From assembly GCA_022447605.1 (NCBI GenBank), contig JAKVBG010000020.1:1-64000 (forward strand): DNA of 64,000 nucleotides, given 5' to 3'. Origin of the DNA: Mariniblastus sp. GTDB lineage: Bacteria > Planctomycetota > Planctomycetia > Pirellulales > Pirellulaceae. Below are positions 26,938 to 36,720 of this stretch, one piece after another; the first letter of the stretch is position 1; the number at the start of each line of letters is the position of its first letter. Made by a program: the position numbers and the translations under genes. The notes below the pieces were generated by a model, which worked only from the letters and a program-made list of their open reading frames with translations, did not search any database and was not told where the DNA came from.

Positions 26938-26983
26938 TGGCTTTCGACGTCTCCCATTTCGTGCACAAATCAGAATTGAATCG

Positions 26984-28318
26984 ATGAAAAACGAGCGACC
27001 CAACGTTCTGCTGCTGATCCCGCTCCTGCTGGCTTCCATCCACTCCGCTGACCCCGCCTGCGCCATGTTCCAGAAAGCGAATTACGACGAGTCCAAGGTA
27101 CCCTCGTTTGAACTTCCGGCCGTACTGTCAACGGTTGCAGGCCAGGCGATCACCTCACCCGATGAGTGGACCGCAACCCGGCGGCCGGAAATCGTCGAGT
27201 TGTTTCGCCAGCACGTCTACGGACGCGTCCCCGATACTCCGTACGAAACGACGTTTGAACTCGTTCAGGCGACCGATGACGCGACCCCCCCTGTACCGGG
27301 TGCGCTGCGGCGGCAGGTCAACATCAAGGTACGGGCCGACGGAAAAGAACAGCTGTTCCGGATGCTCATTTACCTGCCCCGGGAATCAGACGGACCGGTC
27401 CCCTGCTTCCTCAGCCTGAACTTTGATGGCAACCACGCGATTGTCGACGATCCTGCGGTGCTCGTCACGGACAGCTGGGTGCGCAACCAGGCTGACCGGG
27501 GAATCACCCAAAACCAGACCCATGAATCCGTGCGAGGAATCAAGAAGTCACGCTGGCCGGTCGAGGAGATCGTCCGACGCGGCTACGGCCTGGCCACGAT
27601 CTACTATGGTGATATCGACCCGGACTTCCACGACGACTTTCAAAATGGTGTGCACCCCCTGTTGGACCGACCGACCCCGGCCGGCGATCGTCCCCACGAT
27701 GCCTGGGGTTCGATCGCCGCTTGGGCGTGGGGCCTGAGCCGGGCGATGGACTATTTCGAAACGGATCGGCAGATCGATGCCGCACGGATCGCCCTGCTCG
27801 GTCATTCGCGGCTGGGCAAAACGGCTCTCTGGGCGGGGGCCAACGATCCCCGCTTCGCTATCGTCATCTCCAACAATTCAGGCTGTGGTGGCGCCGCCCT
27901 CAGTCGGCGCGAATACGGCGAGACGGTGGCTCGGATCAACAGAGTCTTTCCCCACTGGTTCTGCTCCAATTTCCACACGTACGATCGACAGGTCAACGAA
28001 CTACCGGTCGATCAACACCTGTTGATTGCCGCCATGGCGCCCCGCCCCGTTTACGTGGCCAGCGCTTCGGACGACCGCTGGGCTGATCCCCGCGGTGAAT
28101 TCCTGGCGATCCAGGCGGCTTCTCCAGCGTACGCCTTGTGGGGCAAGGAGACCCTGTCCAAAACAGCGATGCCTCCGGTCAACCAGCCGGTCGGTCGGCA
28201 GATGGGCTACCATCTGCGCGAGGGAAAACACGATGTGAAACCGTTCGACTGGAAATGCTTTATCGATTTTGCCAACCGCCATTTCCAGCCCGACCAACAA
28301 CCGGACGGGGAAGACTAG
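26984..28318 (+). CDS. Glucuronoyl esterase-like protein (CE15)
   Basis: A 444-residue secreted alpha/beta hydrolase of carbohydrate esterase family 15, which cleaves ester bonds between glucuronic acid of xylan and lignin alcohols. The nucleophile is in GHSRLGKTALWAG (about 262-274); NNSGCGGAALSRREYGE, APRPVYVASASDDRWADP and a C-terminal REGKHDV histidine complete the family pattern. A signal peptide (MKNERPNVLLLIPLLLAS) starts at the ATG at 26984; an upstream extension in the same frame is rich in arginine and unlikely. No cellulosome or xylanase gene is adjacent; a sulfatase is close by, consistent with polysaccharide use. Confidence 0.88.
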   Translation: MKNERPNVLLLIPLLLASIHSADPACAMFQKANYDESKVPSFELPAVLSTVAGQAITSPDEWTATRRPEIVELFRQHVYGRVPDTPYETTFELVQATDDATPPVPGALRRQVNIKVRADGKEQLFRMLIYLPRESDGPVPCFLSLNFDGNHAIVDDPAVLVTDSWVRNQADRGITQNQTHESVRGIKKSRWPVEEIVRRGYGLATIYYGDIDPDFHDDFQNGVHPLLDRPTPAGDRPHDAWGSIAAWAWGLSRAMDYFETDRQIDAARIALLGHSRLGKTALWAGANDPRFAIVISNNSGCGGAALSRREYGETVARINRVFPHWFCSNFHTYDRQVNELPVDQHLLIAAMAPRPVYVASASDDRWADPRGEFLAIQAASPAYALWGKETLSKTAMPPVNQPVGRQMGYHLREGKHDVKPFDWKCFIDFANRHFQPDQQPDGED

Positions 28319-28377
28319 TCACCCGGTCTGGTCAGACAGCAAAACGTCGCCGCAAATAACCAGCCACGGGAGATTCG

Positions 28378-28575
28378 ATGAAACCGGAAGAGATGGAACA
28401 GGCCATCCTTGGCAACCTGGCGAAAAAAACAGGGCGGTCGCTGCAAGCATGGTTCGCCGTACTGCAAGATTCCAAGCTAACCGATAAACGTGAAATGAAG
28501 GACCATCTGAAGACGGTTCATGGCGTCGGTCATTTCCAGGCACAGACGATTGTCAAACACTACCTGCTCCCATGA
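28378..28575 (+). CDS. DUF4287 domain small protein
   Basis: A 65-residue cytosolic protein made almost entirely of a DUF4287-like (PF14117) helical domain: an N-terminal helix with LAKKTGRSLQAWFAVL, a basic middle and the HGVGHFQAQTIVKHYL motif. Function is unknown. GGGAG lies 8 bases before the ATG. It ends 8 bases from the convergent sulfatase gene. Confidence 0.82.
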   Translation: MKPEEMEQAILGNLAKKTGRSLQAWFAVLQDSKLTDKREMKDHLKTVHGVGHFQAQTIVKHYLLP

Positions 28576-28583
28576 CCTGAGCA

Positions 28584-30485
28584 TCAATCGACCACCCGTA
28601 TCGAGTCGATCCCGACCGTGGTCCCCGGCTGGCTGGAAAAACCGAGCTGGAGGCGATTGATCGCCTCCCCGGTTTGATTTTTCAGCGGCAAACGATACTC
28701 CTGGTAATCGCTTCCCGCTGGAATCCGAATCGCACCTACCAGCTTACCGTTGGCGGAAAATTTCAGTTCCGCATCGTGTTCACTACGGGCGCGAATTGCC
28801 AGGGATCCCCTGTTTTTGGCCATATCCAGCTTGAGTCCGGTTCGCTCCAGTGTGGCCTCACCGGTCAACAGTTCAAAATCGAGAAACCCCTGGTAGCCGG
28901 CCAGGTTGGTCGTGTTGCCCCGGGACTGCCAGCCCTCGGTCTGCCAGCCGCCACAGTCGAAGGTAAAAAGTAGTTGGCCATCGTCCGGATCGCGGCCATT
29001 GACCTTCTCCCACGTATCGGAGAGGCCATCGCCATCGCTGTCGGAACGGATCCGCTCGTATTCCGGGTTAACGCCCGTCCCCCACTTTTTCATTTCGCCG
29101 TTCATCGCCAATTCTTCGTCCGGCTCGTCGCCCGCTCCCAGGTCTCCTTGGGCCAGCCAACCATCGAGTAGTTGGCGATGATCGGCCAAAATCTTGGCGA
29201 AGTTTGGGTCACCCGCCAAATTGTTGATTTGGGCCGGGTCCTGGACCACATCGTACAGTTCCTCCGCCGGTCGCTCACCAAAATAGATTTCTGCCAATTT
29301 GGGGTCGAGCGTCCCCTCCTCATACGCCTGGCGGAGCGACTGCAGAAAGGGGCGGTTGTCCCGGTACTGCGGCTGCAGGAAAACCCTGTCCAGGAAATAG
29401 TTCCGCGTGTAGCGATAGCGGTCGGTCCGGATCGTCCGCACCCGGTCGATCGTATGATCGAGCCGATCCTTGGCACCCGCCACAAACGTGCGCGGCTGGA
29501 AGTCATCGGCAAACAGGTCCTGGCCCTCACACCAGTCGGGCAGATCGATACCGGCCCAGGCAAGTGAGGTCGCCGTCAGGTCGAGTGTGTTGATCAGGTC
29601 ATCGCGCACCGTCCCCCTACCCGGAACAGCCACCCATCGGGATGGTGCCAGCACAATAAACGGGACATGCAAACCGCCCTCGGTCGGCATCTGTTTATGG
29701 CGGACCAGGTTATTGGCACCATGATCGGAGAAATAGACGACGATCGTGGATTCGAGCAAATCGTCCGCCTTGAGCCGATCGAGAATGTTACCAATGATCT
29801 TGTCATCACAGCGAATCGCATCATGGTGCTGGGCGACCAGTTCACGGTACATCGCATTTTGTGGGTAATCGGCCGGAACCGTCACAATGGCCGGATCGGT
29901 TTTTTCCGGCGGCGGTGTGCGGGTCGTGTTCGTCTTGCCCCCTTTGAGCTGGATTTGGCCAAAAAAGGGCTGGCCTTCGGCCCGTTGTCGCCAGGGTGTT
30001 TTCGTGTCCTCTTTTGGGATCTTGGCGTAAATTCCGTCGCCCGCTTCGGCAAAGTTATAGTCCGTCTTGCCAACATTGAAGGTGAAATAGCCCGCCTCGC
30101 GCATCAATTCAGTGATCGTCTTCATCCCGGGAGGCAAGTAGGTCTTCTCCTGGCCCCGCCTCGAACGATGTTCATGCGCCCCAAAACGGATCGCGTTGGC
30201 TCCCAGCATCATCGACGAGCGACACGAGGAACAGACAGGAAACGGGACAAACGCCCGGGAGAAACGAATTCCGTCGGCCGCCATCTGGTCAATCCGGGGC
30301 GTCGCACCCCGGTTCGCTTCGCTACCGTAGCAACCGATCCAGGGCGATGTGTCCTCCTGGAAAATCCACAGAATGTTGGGACGATCCTCTTCCGCTCCGG
30401 CCGCGCTGCCCAGCGATGCCGCCAGCAATGAACCCGGCGCCAAGACGCAGCAAAAAAACAACGCCTTTTTCAACTCGATTCTCAT
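28584..30485 (-). CDS. Secreted sulfatase with C-terminal calcium-loop and beta domain
   Basis: A 633-residue exported sulfatase (S1-type). After the signal peptide, RPNILWIFQEDTSPWIGCYG carries metal-site residues. The formylglycine motif is CSSCR (C85 to R89), with Ser in the third place where Pro or Ala is usual. GKTDYNF and YFSDHGANN are also family-like. Beyond about residue 480 come an EF-hand-type loop (DSDGDGLSDTWE) and a jelly-roll-like region of about 130 residues that could bind glycans. The ATG at 30485 gives a good signal peptide; a 42-residue upstream extension does not. Substrate cannot be read from sequence; sulfated algal polysaccharides are typical for the phylum. Confidence 0.9.
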   Translation of the reverse strand: MRIELKKALFFCCVLAPGSLLAASLGSAAGAEEDRPNILWIFQEDTSPWIGCYGSEANRGATPRIDQMAADGIRFSRAFVPFPVCSSCRSSMMLGANAIRFGAHEHRSRRGQEKTYLPPGMKTITELMREAGYFTFNVGKTDYNFAEAGDGIYAKIPKEDTKTPWRQRAEGQPFFGQIQLKGGKTNTTRTPPPEKTDPAIVTVPADYPQNAMYRELVAQHHDAIRCDDKIIGNILDRLKADDLLESTIVVYFSDHGANNLVRHKQMPTEGGLHVPFIVLAPSRWVAVPGRGTVRDDLINTLDLTATSLAWAGIDLPDWCEGQDLFADDFQPRTFVAGAKDRLDHTIDRVRTIRTDRYRYTRNYFLDRVFLQPQYRDNRPFLQSLRQAYEEGTLDPKLAEIYFGERPAEELYDVVQDPAQINNLAGDPNFAKILADHRQLLDGWLAQGDLGAGDEPDEELAMNGEMKKWGTGVNPEYERIRSDSDGDGLSDTWEKVNGRDPDDGQLLFTFDCGGWQTEGWQSRGNTTNLAGYQGFLDFELLTGEATLERTGLKLDMAKNRGSLAIRARSEHDAELKFSANGKLVGAIRIPAGSDYQEYRLPLKNQTGEAINRLQLGFSSQPGTTVGIDSIRVVD

Positions 30486-30699
30486 CTCGATTCTCTTCTC
30501 GGTTACATGGGACGGGAATCCACGGTCCGGTTGGTTAGCTACCTGCACTGTTCGACGCCACCCAACACGGCTGTCACTTGATTCACTTAACGGTTGCCGC
30601 ACCTCAGGCAATCTTATTGAGACTGAATTAAATCTCAGCAGGAAAGCGTGACACAGTTTAACGAATACGCAATTTACACTTGCCGCGAATGAAAACGGC

Positions 30700-30727
30700 T
30701 TGTGGAATTATATCACGGACCGATAAT
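30700..30727 (+). promoter_or_regulatory. Candidate sigma-70 promoter of the ferritin gene
   Basis: TTGTGG (30700-30705), 16-base spacer, GATAAT (30722-30727), 53 bases upstream of the ATG at 30781. The rest of the 295-base gap between the sulfatase and ferritin genes shows no gene. Confidence 0.45.
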
Positions 30728-30780
30728 AAGCAACATTAACCGGCCCGTGAATGCGGGACAGCCAACCCTTGGAGAACGGG

Positions 30781-31284
30781 ATGCTAAGTAACAAGATCCA
30801 AACCGCCATCAATCAACAGATCAACGAAGAACTCTTTTCGGCCTACGTTTACCTGGCGATGGCGGCCGAAGCAGACCGCCTGGGGCTTCCCGGTTTCAGC
30901 AACTGGTTCAAAATGCAGTATCAGGAAGAGCTCGGCCACGCAGATCGTTTCTTCAATTACGTTCTGGAGCGAGACGCCCAGGTCGAATTACTTCCGATCA
31001 ACCAACCGGAAATCAACGACGAATCTGCCCTCACCCTGTTTGAGAAAGCACTGAACCACGAACGGCATATCACCCAATGCATCTCCGGCCTCAAAGACCT
31101 TGCCAAATCGGAATCCGATCACGCCACCGACGTATTCCTCGAATGGTTTGTCAACGAGCAGGTTGAAGAAGAAGCCAATGCGCAACAAGTCATCGACCAG
31201 TTGCGTCTGGTCGATGGAAATCCAAACGGACTATTCATGATCGACCGCGAATTGGCAACACGAACGGCTGCTCCCGACGCTTAG
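30781..31284 (+). CDS. ftnA: Non-haem ferritin
   Basis: A 167-residue four-helix-bundle iron storage protein. Ferroxidase residues are visible: E in INEELFSAYVYL, E and H in YQEELGHADRF, E in FEKALNHERHI, and EWFVNEQVEEE near the end. GGAGAACGGG immediately precedes the ATG at 30781, so this start is preferred to one 30 bases earlier. The last four bases overlap the stop codon of the convergent chaperone gene. It would take up and oxidise Fe(II) in the cytosol. Confidence 0.94.
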   Translation: MLSNKIQTAINQQINEELFSAYVYLAMAAEADRLGLPGFSNWFKMQYQEELGHADRFFNYVLERDAQVELLPINQPEINDESALTLFEKALNHERHITQCISGLKDLAKSESDHATDVFLEWFVNEQVEEEANAQQVIDQLRLVDGNPNGLFMIDRELATRTAAPDA

Positions 31285-33713
31285 CGGCCGATCCACTCCA
31301 GCTCCATCGAATCGGCGAATTCGTCCATCCAGTCGTAATTCATTTGCTGGCCATAAAAATTGGAAAGTGCCGAAACATCAAACGGCACCTGCTTGAAGGT
31401 GAAGAACTGCTGATTGAGGTAATCATCCCCCATCTGCTCCACCGTCTTCTGGTCCTGTTTAACGACCTGGATCGCGTAAACGATATTCTGCATTTCGTTG
31501 GCCGCCACCCCCGCCTCCATCTCTTTCAATGAAAAGACTTCAGTCATGAATTCCTTGCCTGGCTGTTCAACGCCAACCGGCGTGCTGTAGCGAATCCCGC
31601 CCATCGAGTTAAACCAGGTGAAACTACCGGTATCGACCGCCTCGGTGTACGTTTCTGACATCGGCTTTTTACCCTCGTTAACCGTTTTGGCCATGGCCCC
31701 CGCATCGGCTCGAGCCAATTCCAGCGCCTGCTGTTGCCGCCAGTATTTTTCGACGAGCGGTTTCGCCTCATCAAATTCCGGCACCCGCTGGTCGATTTTC
31801 TCGGACAACCAGTAAAGGTAAGTCGAACGGGCAGCAAAATCTTCAACCTTGGCCGGCTGGTAAAGCTCTTTATCGTGATAACCACCAAAAATCATGTTGG
31901 TCACGTTCTGCGGTACGGCTCGGCCGTCCTGACTAAACGCGAACGTCGTGATCTTGCCAAGCGGCTCTTCACGCATCTGGTCATAATCGACCACGGGCGT
32001 GCTGTTGAACTCCAGATTGAACTCGTCGGCAATCTCTTTCAGCTTCTTGTCATCCAGCGGAGCGGGCTTCTCCGAATCTTTCGGGTTCATCCGACTCTCC
32101 CAGCGAGCGATATTCATCTGCTGAACCCGCACTTTCGCTTCCGCCCGACCAAGCGCTTTTTGCACCGCCGCGCGGGCGTCTTCCGCCTTGAGACTCTCTT
32201 TGATCTGATCGGCCACATCTTTGAGGGGTCGCGGACGTTTTTCCATGGCTGGCTCGTCCTGCATGGTCGGACCGAGGATCCCACCCTCCTGCGCCGGTTT
32301 GGGAGGTGCCGCATCCCCGGCTGGTGTTTCCGTTTCCTGAGGTGGCTCAGCCGCCGTGGGAGTCGCATCGGCTGCCGGCTTGACGGCCTGCTGTGACTCC
32401 TCAGCTTTCGATTCAACGGCTTTTTCTGACTCTTCTTGGCCGCTGGCAGCTGCGGCCTTTTCATCCGCCTGCCCTTCCTCCTCCTGGAAAGAGACGAAGC
32501 GAGCTCCCAGGCGGACGGACGTGGCCGATGAATCGGTCTGGTCAGGCTTCTTTCCCGACTCGCCCTTTCCCGACTCGCCCTCGCTGGCTTCCGCCCCTTG
32601 TTCGCTACCCTCTTTCACCTCTTTTTCAGCACCTTCCTTCGCCGCTTCACCTTCCGTGACGGGGGGCACCGGGGCCTGATCATCCTTGCCCTCTGCCTCC
32701 GTCGGTGGCTTGGGCGCATCGTTATCGAGACCGGGCAACGGATCGGCAGCGGGGTCGACATCGGGAGGAACGACTTCCATCACCATATCATTCCCTTCAG
32801 CTAACAGCCGATCGTATTCCTTCTGGACCTCCTCCACGGTCAACTTGTTCATTTCGTTTTCAAGAAACGTGTTGTAGTCGGCAACAAAATATTGGGCTTT
32901 CACTTTCTTGCCAACCTTGAAGCCAGGCTGCCGAGCGGTCGGATCGGGGTATTCATATTTCCCCTCCTCGTAATATTCTCGCAACTCTTTTTCGGCGGGT
33001 ACGCCCGTGACCTTGGAGACATAGTCTTCCACTTTCAAAGGCAACACTTTGCACTCGACGGTTCGGTGGGTCCGGTCCCAGTACTGGATCGCCTCGGTCG
33101 GGTTGGGCATCATGGTCATCGCCGCCCCGGTCAAAACCGACATCTGCTGGAAGGCGATCTCTTTTTCCAAGTGCCGAAAGATATGATCCAACTCGACCTG
33201 CTTTGAATTCGCTCTCTTGTTGATCTCTTTCATTTCCTGGTAAGAAACGGGAACGTTACCGCAAACCATGGCCAGGTAATCCTCGACACCGGACCGATCT
33301 ACGATGATCCCTTCCTCGCCTGCCCGGTCCGCCATCAGCATGCGAACCACGACGCGGTCGTCCACTTCCTCTTCATTGAATTGGCTGTTATTGGACATGA
33401 TGGGCGAGATGGGCATCGCTTCCGAGCGAAAATTGTCACCTTTTTTCTGCATGGCGTATTGCTGCAGCTGGACCAGGAAATTAGTGGTGTGGTGGTGTCG
33501 ATAGGTAAACCGGCGGATCTGTTCACGGGTAAAATCCCCACCTTTCCAGCGGGCAATCACATTATCCGAATCATCACCCTCGACACGGACCAAATCGCTG
33601 GGATTGACCATGCTAACCACGCCACCCAGGCCAAAAATGGCCATGGCGCCGATACCAAAGACAACCATTAAAACCTTGGCATTTTTTCGAAACCAACGCA
33701 GGGAACTGGACAT
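31281..33713 (-). CDS. Membrane-anchored PpiD/SurA-like chaperone with long low-complexity insert
   Basis: An 810-residue protein: short cytoplasmic N-terminus, one transmembrane anchor (about 14-34), and a large periplasmic part. Residues about 40-330 are helical and resemble SurA_N/PpiD chaperone arms (IARWKGGDFTREQIRRF, EYYEEGKYEYPDP). Residues about 315-500 are a Glu/Ala/Pro/Ser-rich, disordered insert. The C-terminal part (PLVEKYWRQQQALELARADAGAMA) is again like PpiD after its PPIase domain, but a clear parvulin domain is not seen. Likely helps folding of exported proteins. Convergent with ftnA by a 4-base tail overlap. Confidence 0.7.
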   Translation of the reverse strand: MSSSLRWFRKNAKVLMVVFGIGAMAIFGLGGVVSMVNPSDLVRVEGDDSDNVIARWKGGDFTREQIRRFTYRHHHTTNFLVQLQQYAMQKKGDNFRSEAMPISPIMSNNSQFNEEEVDDRVVVRMLMADRAGEEGIIVDRSGVEDYLAMVCGNVPVSYQEMKEINKRANSKQVELDHIFRHLEKEIAFQQMSVLTGAAMTMMPNPTEAIQYWDRTHRTVECKVLPLKVEDYVSKVTGVPAEKELREYYEEGKYEYPDPTARQPGFKVGKKVKAQYFVADYNTFLENEMNKLTVEEVQKEYDRLLAEGNDMVMEVVPPDVDPAADPLPGLDNDAPKPPTEAEGKDDQAPVPPVTEGEAAKEGAEKEVKEGSEQGAEASEGESGKGESGKKPDQTDSSATSVRLGARFVSFQEEEGQADEKAAAASGQEESEKAVESKAEESQQAVKPAADATPTAAEPPQETETPAGDAAPPKPAQEGGILGPTMQDEPAMEKRPRPLKDVADQIKESLKAEDARAAVQKALGRAEAKVRVQQMNIARWESRMNPKDSEKPAPLDDKKLKEIADEFNLEFNSTPVVDYDQMREEPLGKITTFAFSQDGRAVPQNVTNMIFGGYHDKELYQPAKVEDFAARSTYLYWLSEKIDQRVPEFDEAKPLVEKYWRQQQALELARADAGAMAKTVNEGKKPMSETYTEAVDTGSFTWFNSMGGIRYSTPVGVEQPGKEFMTEVFSLKEMEAGVAANEMQNIVYAIQVVKQDQKTVEQMGDDYLNQQFFTFKQVPFDVSALSNFYGQQMNYDWMDEFADSMELEWIGR

Positions 33714-33765
33714 AGGATCTACCTACCTGTAACCAAAAACTAACCGCCACTCGGATTCAAGGGGC

Positions 33766-33793
33766 TTGACAATACCTTTGTTGAGGGATTAAT
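33766..33793 (+). promoter_or_regulatory. Possible topB promoter
   Basis: TTGACA (33766-33771), 16-base spacer and ATTAAT (33788-33793), about 200 bases before topB. The 279-base gap holds nothing else recognisable. Confidence 0.3.
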
Positions 33794-33992
33794 CATTTCC
33801 CCCAACGAGGGAATTCTTCAAAACAGGAAAAATCTGTCAACACCGACATTATTGGAAAATCTATAGGTGTTTTGCCGTAAATACAATGCCAATACGAACG
33901 ACTGTGTCCCCGAAGTGTTCTCTTCAACTTGCTCGATCAGGTCGGCCGATAAACAGACCGAACGCGATCGGTAGCGTATTTCCGGAGCCAAA

Positions 33993-36713
33993 ATGCCTAA
34001 GACCTTGATTATCGCCGAAAAGCCGAGTGTGGCGACCGATTTGGCGCGGGTGTTGGGCAAATTGCCCGAACTGGGAAAATTCCAAAAGAAGAAGGATTTT
34101 TTCGAAAACGAGCATGCCTATGTCAGTTCAGCCGTTGGCCACTTGGTCGAACTGAAGATGCCCGAGGGCCCCAATGGCAAGAAACTCCCCTGGGGGATGA
34201 AGCATCTGCCCATCATCCCACCCCGGTTCGAATTGCAGCCGATCGAGAGAAGCATGCCCCGCTACAAGGTGCTGCTCAAACTTCTCAAGAAAAAAGAGGT
34301 GGAAACGGTTGTCAACGCCTGTGACGCCGGGCGGGAAGGGGAGCTGATCTTTCGCTACCTGCTGCAACTGGCCAACCTCGGTAAACCGCTCACCGTCCGC
34401 AGGATGTGGATGCAGTCGATGACCGATGACGCGATCATCGAAGCCTGGAACGAGATGCGCAGTGATCAGGAAATGGCCCCCCTGGCCGATGCGGCACTCT
34501 GCCGTTCGGAAAGTGACTGGCTGATCGGTCTGAACGGGACCCGCGCCTTGACCGCATTCAACTCTCGCAATGGTGGTTTCAATGTTACGACTGCCGGCAG
34601 GGTTCAGACCCCGACGCTCTGTATCCTGGCGGAACGGGAACGGATCATTCGGGCCTTTGTCCCTCGACCTTACTGGGAAGTCCACGGTGAATTCTCGGTA
34701 AAACAGGGGGAATACCGCGGCCGCTGGTTCCGCGAAGATTTTGAAAAAGATGAAGAGGACAACCAGCTGAAGGCGGAACGGATCTGGTCGGTCGAAGAAG
34801 CGGAAGAGATCCGGCAGCGTTGCCTCGGCCAGGTAGGGACGGTCGAGGAACAGAAAAAGCCTTCCAAGCAGGCACCGCCTCTGTTGTTCGACCTGACCAG
34901 CCTGCAGCGGGAAGCGGGGAACAAGCACGGGTTCAGTGCCAGCCGGACCCTGCAACTGGCCCAGGCCTGCTATGACCGGTACAAGCTGCTGACCTACCCG
35001 CGAACGGATTCCAAGTGCCTGCCGGAAGATTACCTGGCCACGGTCGTCAAGACCGTCAAGAACCTGGCCAAGGCAAAACCGAATGACTCGATACCGGCTG
35101 CCCTGGCAACCTGTGCCAACTGGATCATCGACAACGACCGGATCACCCCTTCCAAACGGATCTTCGACAACAAGAAGGTGAGTGACCACTTTGCCATCAT
35201 TCCGACTGGCAAAACACCCCCAGCCAAACTGGATGAACCAGCCGCCAAGATCTATGCCCTGGTCGTTCGACGTTTCCTGGCAATCTTTTACCCGCATGCC
35301 GAATTTGAAGTCACCCGCCGAATCACCCGTGTCGGCCAAGACTGTTTCCGCACGGACGGACGAGTCCTGGTGAACCCGGGTTACCTGGAAGTTTATGGTC
35401 GAACCGCCGGCGCACCGGCCGACAAAGATGAACTCGTTTCGGTGACGGACGGGGAAGAGGCCAAGACGGTCGAGGTCGAACTGAAAGCGGACGAAACAAG
35501 GCCACCGGCCCGTTACAACGACAGCACCCTCCTGTCAGCCATGGAAACGGCGGGACGACGTGTCGACGATGAGGAATTGCGGGATGCCATGAGCGAACGC
35601 GGCCTGGGGACGCCCGCCACACGAGCCTCCATCATCGAGAACCTGATCCGTCAAAAGTACCTCTTCCGGGATGACCGGAACAAGCGGGACCTGGTCGTTT
35701 CCAACAAGGGTCTGGCCATGACCGACCTGCTCCACGACATCGGTATTTCCACGCTCGGCTCACCTGAAATGACAGGCGAATGGGAATACAAGTTGAAACA
35801 GATGGAAACCGGCCAACTCGATCGCCAGACGTTCATGAACGAGATCAAAAGTCTCACCAAGAGCCTGGTCGAACAGACTCGCGACTACACCGATGCGATT
35901 GTCAATCGACCCTTTCCCGATTTACTGGCCCCCTGCCCCGAGTGTGGCGGTAACGTTCACAAACAGACCGATGGTGTGTTTGAATGCTACAACCCGGAAT
36001 GCAAGTTCCGCCTGAAAAAACATATCGCCAGCCATGAACTGACTGAGGACGAAGCTCGCACGCTGATGACCGAGGGGCGAGTCGGACCGATTGAGACCTT
36101 CAAAAACCGGTTTGGCCAACCGTTCACGGCAGAATTGACCATTGCCAAAAAGAAACGGACGTGGAAAGTCGAATTCATATTCGAGGGCGACGACCTGCGG
36201 GAAGAGGAATTGAAGAGCCTTAATGACGACAAGCTGCTGTGCGAGGCGCCCGTCGGTGACGGGACTGACGGCACCCTGAAAGTCTACGAGACCGAACGGG
36301 CTTTCCTGGCCCCGCAGATGGCGACCAAGGTCGACGAGCGGGGAGTGCGTATCAGCAAAACGATCCTGCAAAAAGAGATCCCTTCGGAACAGGCCAAGAA
36401 GTTGTTCACCGAGGGCAAGACCGACCTGATGCCCGGCTTTATCTCCAAAAAGAATCGACGATTCTCGGCCCACCTGACACTCGACCCCACCACGGGCAAA
36501 CTTGGGTTCGAATTCGCAGCTCGCAAAACGGCCAAGAAAAAGGCGGGCAAATCGGACTCTGGCGAGCCCGACAAGGAAGACGATACCCAGGTCGTCAAGA
36601 AAAAGACGGTGAAGAAAAAGACCAAGGCCACCAAGAAGAAAGCGGCCAAGAAGAAAAAGAAAACAAAGAAGAAGGCTGCCAAAAAATCGACCGGCAAAAA
36701 AAGCCCGGAATGA
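33993..36713 (+). CDS. topB: DNA topoisomerase III-type (type IA) with lysine-rich tail
   Basis: A 906-residue type IA topoisomerase. The Toprim domain starts at residue 2 ([12 protein letters not shown]) and contains [13 protein letters not shown] (about 107-119); the active tyrosine is in LTYPRTDS (about 332-339). A four-Cys zinc finger ([15 protein letters not shown], about 647-670) is followed by two topoisomerase C-terminal repeats ([19 protein letters not shown] and [19 protein letters not shown]). The last 55 residues are almost pure Lys/Ala/Thr, like histone H1 tails, and should increase DNA binding. GGAG lies 7 bases before the ATG. Confidence 0.93.
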   Translation: MPKTLIIAEKPSVATDLARVLGKLPELGKFQKKKDFFENEHAYVSSAVGHLVELKMPEGPNGKKLPWGMKHLPIIPPRFELQPIERSMPRYKVLLKLLKKKEVETVVNACDAGREGELIFRYLLQLANLGKPLTVRRMWMQSMTDDAIIEAWNEMRSDQEMAPLADAALCRSESDWLIGLNGTRALTAFNSRNGGFNVTTAGRVQTPTLCILAERERIIRAFVPRPYWEVHGEFSVKQGEYRGRWFREDFEKDEEDNQLKAERIWSVEEAEEIRQRCLGQVGTVEEQKKPSKQAPPLLFDLTSLQREAGNKHGFSASRTLQLAQACYDRYKLLTYPRTDSKCLPEDYLATVVKTVKNLAKAKPNDSIPAALATCANWIIDNDRITPSKRIFDNKKVSDHFAIIPTGKTPPAKLDEPAAKIYALVVRRFLAIFYPHAEFEVTRRITRVGQDCFRTDGRVLVNPGYLEVYGRTAGAPADKDELVSVTDGEEAKTVEVELKADETRPPARYNDSTLLSAMETAGRRVDDEELRDAMSERGLGTPATRASIIENLIRQKYLFRDDRNKRDLVVSNKGLAMTDLLHDIGISTLGSPEMTGEWEYKLKQMETGQLDRQTFMNEIKSLTKSLVEQTRDYTDAIVNRPFPDLLAPCPECGGNVHKQTDGVFECYNPECKFRLKKHIASHELTEDEARTLMTEGRVGPIETFKNRFGQPFTAELTIAKKKRTWKVEFIFEGDDLREEELKSLNDDKLLCEAPVGDGTDGTLKVYETERAFLAPQMATKVDERGVRISKTILQKEIPSEQAKKLFTEGKTDLMPGFISKKNRRFSAHLTLDPTTGKLGFEFAARKTAKKKAGKSDSGEPDKEDDTQVVKKKTVKKKTKATKKKAAKKKKKTKKKAAKKSTGKKSPE

Positions 36714-36720
36714 TCTTTAA

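Noticed and set aside
26855-26983. A 43-residue N-terminal extension of the CE15 esterase
   Set aside because: It would hide the signal peptide and overlaps a likely promoter; the ATG at 26984 is preferred.
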